Source of the DNA: Trichosphaerium sp. ATCC 40318
Lineage: Eukaryota; Discosea; Flabellinia; Trichosidae
DNA length: 64,000 nt
Reading direction: 5' to 3'
Assembly (NCBI GenBank): GCA_038496445.1
Contig: JALMLS010000376.1
Location: forward strand, 248,001-312,000
This document shows, in pieces, positions 21,362-31,168 of this stretch. The position numbers and the translations under genes are program-made. Numbering within the stretch: position 1 is the first letter of the stretch; the number at the start of each line of letters is the position of its first letter. The notes below the pieces were generated by a model. It was given only the letters and a program-made list of their open reading frames with translations, was not told the origin of the DNA and did not search any database.

Positions 21362-24185
21362 TCACACTTGTTGTTGGTATGGGTGTTTCTGTATTAGGAA
21401 TACGTTGACAAATTGAAATAAGCGTTTCTTTTGTTTTGCTATACGTATAGCAATAATCAGCCTAGGTATTTGATAAACTAGGAACGCAATGCTTGCTACA
21501 CCTAAAAAAGAAGTTGCATTAGTTCTTTGTAAAATTTTTTTCAAGTTTCTTTTTTTGAGATGATCATTGAGGGTTTAGTTACTCATTCACTTACTAATAC
21601 TGATCATTGTTGAAAATAACCACAAGAACATATCATCGTCAGTGTCTAGATTATGTGTCCATAAGTCGTACATGGCAAAGATAGATCCACCAAAAATAAA
21701 TAGCCCTAAGAAAGAAATTACAACCGTTGCAAATAATTAAGGCTGCTTCTATCTCACCAACAAATATCTGAAGTCCAAGAATACGCAAAATAGCATACGG
21801 TCCAGAATATAATGTACGATTAAGTTCCCAATCAGCGAAATGCTCAAGTGCTGTGTGAACATCTCGAGGTATTGTACCAGCACTCATTGGTGGCTAAATG
21901 CACTCAGGAAAACATGGTAAGTAAGTTCAACGCACCTTTATAAATGCGTTACTCATGGGATCTAAAACTTCAACATCCTGGCATTACGTTAACTGAAAGT
22001 TTGTGATAAAAAAGTTTATCTTGACGGACCTGATGATGCTTCTTAATACCAGAAATGATCAGTTCGTGTTTGTTGCGTGTCAATCTATACAAAAATGCCA
22101 TGAATACTTGAACTAATTTAATAACACCACCAAGCACGTGAATGAGTCGTATAGCTAAGATCACTTTACTGGGCACATCTTGTAGTACTGAAGTCTTTAA
22201 AAAAAATAAGAAATAAGCACGTTTGCAATAACGTACTCCTGGTGTGCCCATAGAATTCTCATAGCCCAAGAACAGTACAATACCAAGACTAATTAGACCA
22301 ATGGCATCCGCAATCGTCCAGCATAAACGCTTAGTTGCCTCAAATTGTGCTTCCCTTTAGTAGATAGGTTAGCATTCTTTCACGTGGTATAATGGTTACC
22401 GTCTTGCTCCAGAACGTAGTTGATCAAGCTCTATTGCATCTGCCTGCATACCAAACGCAAATATATCGTGTCCGGCCTGACCAATGCCATCCAAAGCGCC
22501 ATAGATACATGCAACGACAAACGGAGCCTACCAGTTTGGTTTAACAAGAGGAAATAATAATGAAGTTGTATTACTGGTGACGATGTATGAGAAGGTAGTG
22601 ATGCAACAATTATATGAGCTACGATGCGGAAGAGTAAAGCCATTTGTAGGCCAGTTTTATTTTCCATGTAGACACCTATCTCATGGTTAATAAGTGAGGT
22701 AATATGCTAATAAAGCAGTACCAATCTTAGCCCAAACCCCAGAAGAAATTGTTGAAGTGGCAGCAGTTATACATATAACTATTCCTGTATGTAACCAGTC
22801 AAGTTGAAAATAGACTGTATGGGTGAATATATTTGGTAAGTAGATGAGTCTACATTCGAAATGTCAGTGACATTGAATAAATTAAAATGAATGAATGTAC
22901 CTGGGCAAAGTTGTAATAAGTACAAGAATCAAAAATGGAGTATTTTGAAACATGCTTATCAACCCAGGTATAGGACTACGTCGGTACTAGAACAAGTTTG
23001 AGAAACATAACATATTACATCAGCGTACTGCAATAATAGCTCCAATATCTCGTCGCTCTCTCACAAAAATACATAGAAGTCCAAACATAAAAACCAGAGC
23101 TAAAAATTCTTAGATTATTCTTCTTACAAACTAGTTTTTGTTTTACCTGCACCAAGTACTATACCAATCAATTCTATCCGGTCGAGTTTTAATTCACCGT
23201 AATGATAAATTAGGAATGGGATAGCTCCCGCAAAAGAACCTATGCCCGAAAAGACTGAGCGCCAACTGCAATCAAATAAGCTTTAATAGTTCTTGGGAAA
23301 AGACTGTTACCCGTATAACATAATTCTAGAGTCTGAACGAAGCTCCAATTGTATACCCCACGCGTTATAGAAAATATCATGCAACACCTAAGCAAAGTGT
23401 GAAAAAACTTTTCTCATTTAACAAATTATAATTGATGCTAACTGACACGTGACACTTGTAGTGCGTCACTGCGAAGCAGCAAAAATATGGGAAAGTATTT
23501 CAGTTGAGCAGCAGTACCAAACATGGAAGTAATACACCACCCGTAGCGAATAAAATATCTTTAGCGTTTGTACTTGTGACACGCGCTTGAGTTATAAATA
23601 ATAGAATTATCCCAGCTGCACCTAACATTGTACATGGAATCATGTATTTTGCCCTTCTGTATTTTGCGCCATCATCAGCCACCCATGTTATCAGTGGCGA
23701 TATGCATACTATGAGTAATGTTAGAACCACTAAGCGTATTGTAGAGTTTTTTTTCTTTGACACTTTGTCATAAACATGAATTCGTACCTAAAAATGTTCC
23801 AGACGTTATAAAAGCAAATACAAACGGTTTAGGGTCTGCCTGCCCTTTAATATCTGTAAACAGATACATTTGAATAAACGCTGCCGTGCACGCTACAGCA
23901 GCGCGTAGAGCAAGTGCTGGGAATGCGTATGCAACTTTTCTCAACAGACCCTTTGCATTTTTGTTAATAATAACGCCACGACTATTATAGTCTGCAAATA
24001 CGTACAGGCTTCTCTTTTTGAAATAAGTCTGGGTCAAAACTGTTGTTATCGTGAAGAAAATCAGTTTCACCAATGGAAGATTGAAGGTAGACATTTCTCA
24101 AATGTTCTGCCCTCATTGGGTGCCAGTAACGTGAGAAAACAAGAAATTGCTTGAATACTTGGGAATTTTCTTTATTTTCTGACAT
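21362..24185 (-). CDS. Major facilitator transporter of the GPH (MFS_2) type with C-terminal extension
   Basis: The start at 24185 opens a cytosolic N-terminus (MSENKENSQVFKQFLVFSRY) followed by twelve membrane segments spread over many exons. GPH-type features are VADDGAKYRRAKYMIP in the first half and FGMQADAIELDQLRSGARRE (the D-x-x-E-x-D....G-x-R motif after TM8), then EATKRLCWTIADAIGLISLG and YRLTRNKHELIISGIKKHHQ. A frame break near 23990 is resolved by a 55-base intron joining LFQKEKP to GLLRKVAYAFPAL. After the transporter core come about 150 residues with three further hydrophobic segments (LQIFVGLFIFGGSIFAMYDL, ASIAFLVYQIPRLIIAIRIA), not usual for the family. The cargo is probably a sugar or other small solute. 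The last exon may extend to 21301. Confidence 0.72.
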
Positions 24186-24212
24186 GATTAAACCCCTTCT
24201 TGGGTTAAAGTA

Positions 24213-24437
24213 GTGTTTTTGTACAATTTCGAACGCGACAACGCCTTTCTACGCTATACATCTGCCGTGGGATGGTCCAACGGTTTTTTTATCGGTTTTT
24301 GCATTTGCGTAGTGCTACATCATACTTGGCTTGTTGGTCTACAAAATATGTTAATAAATCGCGGCATCATTTCAGCATGTATATTAGTCCAATCCGTCCT
24401 AATAGCTGTGAGTACTTTAATTTTTTTTTTTCTTTAA
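24213..24437 (+). pseudogene. Orphan membrane-segment ORF, possible ABC-transporter exon remnant
   Basis: The forward strand has an uninterrupted frame (FERDNAFLRYTSAVGWSNGF, CICVVLHHTWLVGLQNMLIN, SACILVQSVLIAVSTL) ending in a plausible donor, GTGAGT. The hydrophobic pattern with HH....GLQ..L..RG..SA recalls the first membrane helices of ABCC-type transporters. No further exon follows, because the next 2 kb code on the other strand. No ATG starts the frame. It is either a leftover exon or chance coding-like sequence in the promoter of the MFS gene, whose ATG is only 28 bases away. Confidence 0.25.
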
Positions 24438-24440
24438 AAC

Positions 24441-26358
24441 TCACTTTTCGCCATCTATGCCAATGATAGAAGTTACTTTTTGCTTATTAGCTCTTAGCCT
24501 TACAGCTTTGCAACTAAACGATTGATGTTCTGGACTCAATGGCTCTGGATCTTCTTTAAAGCTTCGACTCAATAATTTAAACATACTCCCTCTGGTACTC
24601 GTCTTTTTGGTAACCATAAGGTTCATTAAACCTAACAACTTCATTAACTCATCTTCCAAAACTTATTATCACTCACCATCATCCATTTTACTGCTTTCTG
24701 AAAAGCCATTATCAACAGACAAGTAACGTACATTGGAAACTAAAAAAAATCTTGAAAAATAGTTAGTAAACACTTATTGATTTCCTAAGCCTCCTCTTTA
24801 CCTTATCTGTCCAGATATAGTTTGCCAGTTGTATTTGTCAGCATTATCGTAAATCTCCATAGGTATGCTTGTGTCTTCTTCCTCTTCTTTGTCTTCATCT
24901 TCTTTTTCTTCATCTTCTTTATCATCATCTTTACCGTCTTCTTCGGTTTCGTCTTCTTTGGCTTCGTCTTCATCTTTTTCTTCCTTTTCCTCTTTGGAAT
25001 CCTTCTTTTCTCCAATTACTTCTATTTCTTGGTTTGTATCCTTTCCTGCCTTCCAATCATCTTCTGTTAGATATTCAATACTACCATCATAAGTTCTATG
25101 TGTTATCCACCTTAAAGCGCCCCATGCTAGGAATCTAGCACCAGCCATCCACCTAGATTGCGTGTTAACCCAGCGATCTTTACAATGAAAGTTCAAACAC
25201 ACCTGGCTTTTTCTGATTCAAAATCTAAATCCGACAAGAAAGCCCATTCAACGCTAAGAAACCCATAGCGCCGAGCTTCTGTATCCATATTTCTAAATAA
25301 CATAATATCCAAGTCCTGCTTGAAACCTAGACAGAGCAAGATAAGAAAAAAAGAAGTTGAGATAAAAAATTAAAGGTACCATTTAGAATGGCCCAGGCCG
25401 ATGATAGGGTATCAGGTATCAACAAGTTGCGCGCTAATCCATTACCACTTCCAGCAGGTATTAGACCTATTGATATTAATTACGTAGCGCGACTTTACTC
25501 TACAAAATCTTACCGACAGGAACATTAGCTGCAGTTTTCCACTCCTTGCGCTTTAGCAAACCATTTACAATCTCGTTTAAGATGCCATCACCTCCAACAG
25601 CGACAATACCTCCCCAACTTTGAAGTTCATCGTCTGGCATTGCTGCCACTAGGTCTTCAGCCTCTCCTGGGGCTTTTGTAACTGACATGTATTAACTACT
25701 GTATACTCAAGCGGAGATTCTTCTATTGCTTACTGTACGCTTTAGTTTCAACACCACCCAGTACAAGATTGTACCGGGCGTCTTTCCATTTATCAACTGC
25801 CTTTCCGTTGCCGCTGGTAGGGTTGATGAACGCCAGAATTTTACGGGGTTGATTTACTACATGAGGTTGGAATTTGTAGAATTTTTTTATAAGGTTAACG
25901 TACCTCTTTGTTGGCGTATCACGGCGTTAATTTTAGTGATCCATAGGTCTGTTTTTTCTACATCGTCTTTTTCGGCTCTAAAAGCGCAATACTGTCTAGT
26001 CAAGCGTTTCAATGGGTCGTTGGCCTTTCAAGTATTAGGAGGTGCTATTAGAGCCATTCTCACTTACCTTTGCCGGTTTGACATAAAATACAACAAACAT
26101 TTCTTTTACTCCCTTGTGCCTTTTTGCGCCCAGCATACTCGATATTTGTACGCGATGAACGCGACCGGCTAATAAATTAGTTTTAAATACATAATTGTTG
26201 TACATGCCTTTGCCTGATATACGAGCCCATATTAACTCCGCATCAGTGAGTTCTACGGCGTATGAAACATTTTCAAACCAAAAAGTGTCCTGGAACGTGT
26301 CCATCTCTTCACTGGTTTCAGACGCAACCAAGCTGCAAACAGAACCCGCTTTCTCCAT
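24441..26358 (-). CDS. Sphingosine/diacylglycerol-kinase-like lipid kinase
   Basis: The N-terminus (about 26.36-25.9 kb) is a PH-like region (YAVELTDAELIWARISGKGM, MLGAKRHKGVKEMFVVFYVK, ending KTDLWITKINAVIRQQR). The kinase follows: QPRKILAFINPTSGNGKA, then GGIVAVGGDGILNEIVNGLL (GGDG nucleotide-binding loop with E.vNGL) and LIPAGSGNGLARNLLIPDT. The later part, VEWAFLSDLDFESEKARC, ARFLAWGALRWITHRTYDGS, then an acidic insert of about 70 residues (KEDETEEDGKDDDKEDEEKE) and NVRYLSVDNGFSESSKMDDG, follows sphingosine/ceramide kinases. The protein stops at IIGIDGEK, right at the conserved DGE, earlier than most relatives. It should phosphorylate a sphingoid base, ceramide or diacylglycerol. The start at 26358 (MEKAGSVCSLVASETS) is the first ATG in the open exon. 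Confidence 0.8.
24865..25005 (-). repeat. Acidic Lys/Glu/Asp low-complexity tract in the lipid kinase
   Basis: A purine-rich run of GAA, GAT and AAA codons encodes a Glu/Asp/Lys tract. It generates long T/C-rich open frames on the opposite strand in three phases, which are not genes. Confidence 0.7.
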
Positions 26359-26700
26359 TGCCTTATTCAGAATAACTACGGTAAAATGAAAATTACGTAA
26401 AATTTCAGCTGTCAACATCTTGACACATTGCCTCAACCTAAAACTGTAAATTATCGTCTAGAGACGTAATAAATGCACCTGAATGCATCAGCTACAAAAC
26501 GGTGTCCGTTTAAACACACTACAGGTAAGTTTACAACGGCACAGGTGTTGGTACAACGTTTAATTCGGTTTGTTCTTAATATTTATTTACTGTTACACGC
26601 TGTACTGCAGTGCAAAGATAACATACGCAGCGTCGCGACATTGATGCTGTTCATTGTTCAAAGATATATCGAGGTAGAGTAATGTACAGACTGCATTTGT
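26359..26700. other. Intergenic region
   Basis: This gap of about 340 bases lies between the lipid-kinase start and the end of the LYR-like gene. A forward frame from the ATG at 26473 (MHLNASATKRCPFKHTT) runs into a GTAAGT donor, but I find no second exon. I see nothing convincing. Confidence 0.4.
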
Positions 26701-27209
26701 TTAAGGTTGATATTCAACAGCGTCACCACCTTCATCCCATGTGTATGAATACACTTCAAAACTCAAACCTGCCAATGGGCCTTCGTGTAGCTTATTTCTT
26801 CGTTAACACAGTAAAATAGCGAATTATAGGTACCTCAATTGGTGTAGGGTCATCTCTGGCGTAGCAACAACCTCCTGGAGCGTGTGGAACAACTCTATTA
26901 AATATTAGACTGCGGTAATTATCGTTTAGAGTGCCTTGGTATTGGGTGAGCGCAAGCACTGATCCAATCTTCGCCCTCTTGATAATATTTTGCTATTATC
27001 TTTGGGTTAACTTCACGAGCTCGCTGGCGGAATACTGATTGCGCTTCTCTGAGTTTGAAAAATACATTGTGGTTAAAGACGTAGTGACTACGAATCTCAC
27101 GTAATATACGTCTATATTGTCTTGTTACTTTGTTTTTGTGCGTTAGACGCTTTGTTTCCTTTGGATAATTCCAAAGCATTCTGCGCAAACCAGCGTTACT
27201 TGTCCACAT
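26701..27209 (-). CDS. Small basic protein with LYR-like motif, probably mitochondrial
   Basis: Four exons encode about 140 residues. MWTSNAGLRRMLWNYPKETK, KVTRQYRRILREIRSHYVFN and KLREAQSVFRQRAREVNPKI resemble the Complex1_LYR fold: a (L/Q)YR..LR motif, then a helix with F-R and a polar helix. The later exons read VVPHAPGGCCYARDDPTPIE and LHEGPLAGLSFEVYSYTWDE, ending AVEYQP. LYR proteins serve as adaptors for mitochondrial acyl-carrier protein, Fe-S delivery and complex assembly. The Arg-rich N-terminus is compatible with import. The similarity is motif-level only, so the family call is tentative. The gene itself is well supported by in-phase introns. Confidence 0.5.
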
Positions 27210-27578
27210 AGTGCTTTCTCCCAATAACTACTGTGGTTGGATGATGTTGTCAAGGGTATTCCAGGCAGAAAATTGTTCGGAAGAAAAACAGTTTTATTTT
27301 CAGCAAAAGTTGTTTCAAATTATTGTTCTGTGGCTAATTAAGAAATCAACCACGTGCTTAGGCACTGTGATGTTCATCTGTTGTTAACAACGCGTCAGTT
27401 GATAGAATAGTACGTGAACAAGTGTGTTGCACAGTGGAAATACTAACAAATTTCTGTTCCCAACTGAAATCACTGAAATCTATTGCAAAAATATGGTCTT
27501 TTTGTCATTGAACCAACAAAGAAAGGCACGTCTCCATTATGAACATTTTATGTTTTGTCTAACTCGACAATAGGATCA
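27210..27578. promoter_or_regulatory. Divergent promoter region
   Basis: A stretch of 369 bases lies between the divergent starts of the LYR-like gene and the capping-enzyme fusion. It contains one CACGTG near 27350 and no coding sequence that I can support. Confidence 0.4.
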
Positions 27579-29581
27579 ATGGCCGTCAATAACAATTCTT
27601 CACCATCAAACTGTACAAACTTGCATATTTTGCTTCTCGGTACGTTGTACATATCAAATGTCACTTCTAAATCACCTTTAAGGGCCTCCTGGGGTTGGAA
27701 AAGGCACTCAAGCAAAGAATTTTCAAGATTCTCTTAACGCCACCGTAATTTCAGTGGGAGAACTCCTTCGCGCTGAAAGAGCAAAAAAAACGCTACTAGG
27801 ACAATACATAAACAAAAACTTTACGTTGTCCAAGCTGAGAAAAATAGCTAGTGAGCTGCTGTATCGGGAAATGTCTAAGGCACCTCGAGACAAGCCAATA
27901 ATAGTCGAAAGTGGTGTGAAGACACTTCAAAACGCAAAACGAGTAAGCCTTTTTTTTCGTATTTCTTTCTTATGAATAAGTCTAACTGAGAATTTAGCTC
28001 GATATGGTGTTGGAGAGTTGTGGCTATGCTCTCGATCTTGTGTTCCACCTGAATACTTCAGAAGATCAAGTATTAGAACGATTAAAATCACGTGGACGGG
28101 AAGATAAAGTTTCACAAATCGGAGCGCGTTTGAGTTCGTATCACAAAAACAAAGAGCCTATCATATCATTTTACGAAGAAAAAGGAATACTTCATAACAT
28201 TGATGCGTCAGGATCTGTTGAGGAAGTTTTTAAAGCAATCACAACAAAGTGCAACGAACAAATGCCAAGTATCTTGAAAAGAAGATCTGAAGCTATCCCT
28301 CCCGCCAATCTACCTAAATTCTCGACTTGTGAACCTCTTGAAATGGATTACTTGAATTCATTTGCAGAGAGCGTAAATGGGTGTAAAGAAGCGGAGATTG
28401 TTGCTCAAGTTTGGCAACTATGTCAATGGAACAAGACTACTTTTCCTGGTACAAAGATTGTTCATCTACACCATGGAAATTCTAGAAGTATTAGCAACCC
28501 AAGATATACGTATATGGCAGCATTGAAACTGGATGGCGTGAGACACTTACTACTCATATCGCAAGGTACTTGAAAACAAAAGTTTTTTCTGTTTTTTTTT
28601 TTTTTTGCTGATGTTGTCTTACACTTTGACCTGCTTGATTTTCATAATGCTTACAGCCGTTTAGGTAATGTGTACCTTATCTCACGCAAATTATCAGTAA
28701 TGAAACTCAAGCTGGGACGTAAACTGGATAGTAGATACAACAATACACTTCTCGATGGAGAATTGATAAAAAATAGTGATGGTAGCGGTACATACATTGC
28801 ATTTGATGCCTTGTTTACGTATGGACGTTCTATAATGCGTAAAAACTTAAAAGATCGTATTTACGAAGCACAAGGGATCTTGCATGCGCTGAACCACCAC
28901 CAAAACACTTTGCCTTTATTCTTCGATTCACAGCGCTATGAACTTCTTACAAGTGTTCAAAATGTTCTGGAAGCAAGGACTAAGGCTAATTTGCCTACAG
29001 ATGGTATTGTGATAACGCCACGTGATACACAATATAGATGTGGGTTGAACCGTTATTCGTATAAATGGAAACCATTAATTGAATCAACTGTTGACTTTAA
29101 ACTCATGGCATGTGCTACTGGTGATGTCGAGCGATTTCGTTTATATACTGTGCATTATTCCAAAGGCTCTCATGAGTATTTACCTATTGAATGGATCACT
29201 GATGATGGGAGAGGACTAGAAACGCTCAAAGACAAAATCGTAGAGTGTTATTGGGATGAACAGTTCGAGGCTGAATATCCTCATGAACAAGGTGGTTGGG
29301 AGTTCCCAGTTAAGCGCAAAGGCGGTTGGAGGTACGTGGGTTATTTTATAAGGATTATTAAGTGTTAACGTCGGTATTTTAGGGTATCTCGAGTCCGTAT
29401 TGATAAAGAACAACCTAATGTAGATTGGGTAGTCAAGGATATGATGGTGTTACTTGACAAACCAATGACAGCAGCACAATTGATTGATGTAGCAAATTCC
29501 CTGAGAAGTGGAAGAAATGCAAGGAATACAAGACCACCTCCTAGAAGTAACAATAGAAGGCGTAATGGTAACTATAGATGA
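27579..29581 (+). CDS. Adenylate-kinase-like domain fused to mRNA capping guanylyltransferase
   Basis: After a 44-base intron the N-terminal exon reads LHILLLGPPGVGKGTQAKNF, the adenylate/UMP-CMP kinase P-loop, then ISVGELLRAERAKKT, GYALDLVFHLNTSEDQVLER and GILHNIDASGSVEEVF, a complete NMP-kinase layout. From about residue 230 it becomes a nucleotidyltransferase: TYMAALKLDGVRHLLLI (motif I, KxDGxR, with the lysine that binds GMP), TLLDGELI (III), YIAFDALFTYG (IIIa), LPTDGIVITP (IV), SYKWKP (V) and RVRIDKEQPN (VI, OB-fold). These are the capping guanylyltransferase motifs in order. It should transfer GMP to the diphosphate 5' end of mRNA in the nucleus. No triphosphatase or methyltransferase is attached. 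The tail is Arg-rich (SGRNARNTRPPPRSNNRRRN). Confidence 0.9.
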
Positions 29582-29678
29582 TAATAAAAACTTTGCATCT
29601 TTTTTTCCATGTTGGTCTTATTTACAACAATTTTTCTTGAGAATGAGGTAAAGTGGTTTCATTTTACATTACAAATAT

Positions 29679-30955
29679 CTACTTTTTCTCAATAGACATA
29701 TCATCACGCCTCATTGCAACAGCTTTATCATGATCAAAATCACAAGTTTCAAGGTAATAAACTGCTTCTCCCTCTCCAACTAAAAAGACAATCAATAAAC
29801 AGTCGTACCAAACCTACAAGCCAATAAAAACACTAACCTTTCTCTGAACGCTGGAAATGAATTATCATCTTTTTCCGAAGCTTGAGTCTTTGTTCATCTA
29901 ACATTGACGAACCTATTACAGCAATTAACAGATTGAAAACGTGACCTGTTGTTGGTTACACATACTTGTCATTCCTTTTGGTATCTTCAACTCTATTAAC
30001 CCTCTTAAATCATGAGGAATCACTGTTGGTTTATTTGCATCTCTAATCCTAGCAACCTATTCACAAGTTAGACTACACATTGTAACGAAATCCATTAGCA
30101 TACAGAAACGTTATAACGCAACGAAAGTATAGACAGCGTTTCTGATAAAGCTACAGAATGAGTAATAAATCCCTGCTTCTCGTTGAACATTGGTAACTTT
30201 GTCTTAGACTTTTCCTAAAACTCAAGTATTACTTTCCTACCAACTGGAGATTACCTACCCGCTTTCCAAGTATGTCATCATTGGATAAGAGCTCTGGTGG
30301 TATTTCGAAGGAAGACACACCTGGCAATACTGTAGAGATATCTCCTGGGGTCCTACTCGAGGTATTGGGCTTGGGCGTTGCCGTCCGACCTTAAACGAAT
30401 ATCAGACAACTTGTAGTTATACTCGGTTATTATTTAATACCATGGGCTGCAACAAGTTGATCAAATACATGTAAGGCATCTTCTGTACTCTTGGAAGGCA
30501 CGTGACCGTTTGCAAACTTGCATCCTAGAACAGAGTCAAACCATTAAAAGTGAAAAGGACTTGTTTACCTTTTTCTTCTAGTGCCGCTTTACAACAAGTC
30601 CATGATGAGACCCTATCACCACCTCCAAGCTTTGTGGCGTAAGTCTAAAAACAAGTAAGGAATAAAACACCGAATTCCGTTTGGCTGTTGACATAAACGT
30701 GCCGAAATTGCATAGCGTCCTAGAAGTATTGTTAGGTAAGCTATCGTTGTACTGTGGTTAGTGTATACCTGGGTGATAATTACAACGCTCATTCGCCTCA
30801 AGTTTTGAATTGTAGAACTTATTACAGTTTTTACATTGCTTGGTATCGCTGATTGGAACGTTTGGTAGAATTTGCTTCAATTCTAGGCTATTTGGATCAA
30901 CAATAAGTCTAGCCATCGCAGGTTGCTCAATAGGTTTTCGCTTACAGCACAGCAT
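29679..30955 (-). CDS. Cys/His zinc-binding (CHORD-like) and LysM domain protein
   Basis: The N-terminal part has KQCKNCNKFYNSKLEANERC, NYHPGIH, SSWTCCKAALEEK and GCKFANGH, a Cys/His pattern like one CHORD module (C..C, C.YHPG, W.CC, GC..GH). A Ser/Pro linker follows (NTSSRTPGDISTVLPG). Next is a LysM domain, HSVALSETLSILSLRYNVSV and ARIRDANKPTVIPHDLRGLI, ending ELKIPKG. The C-terminus (EGEAVYYLETCDFDHDKAVA) resembles the UBA-like end of plant and protist intracellular LysM proteins. No signal peptide is present, so it is probably cytosolic. CHORD modules bind zinc and act as co-chaperone adaptors. LysM binds N-acetylglucosamine polymers in secreted proteins, but its role in the cytosol is unclear. 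Confidence 0.75.
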
Positions 30956-31168
30956 GTTTAATCAAGTGCCTTAATAGTGATTTATGGTGGCTTTCCTACT
31001 GCCAAGACTTTCAACCCCAAGTCCCCATTTTTATGCAATGTCATATTTATCGCTCAAAGTAAACTTATTGGATCAACATATATTACTGTCTACTACAAGC
31101 TTTGTACAGATAACTTTTTTTTTTTCCTTTTCTTTACAAAATTGTTTTTCTTACTTGCGGAAAAATCC

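Noticed and set aside
22381..22410. tRNA-like string GTGGTATAATGGTTACC
   Set aside because: No matching acceptor or T-arm around it; it lies in or next to coding exons of the MFS gene.
23970..24030. Apparent frameshift in the MFS gene
   Set aside because: A 55-base GTACGT...AAAG intron joins LFQKEKP to GLLRKVAYAF in frame, matching the usual intron size.
24822..25138. Three overlapping forward frames rich in Phe, Ser or Leu
   Set aside because: Shadow of the acidic GAA/GAT tract of the lipid kinase on the reverse strand.
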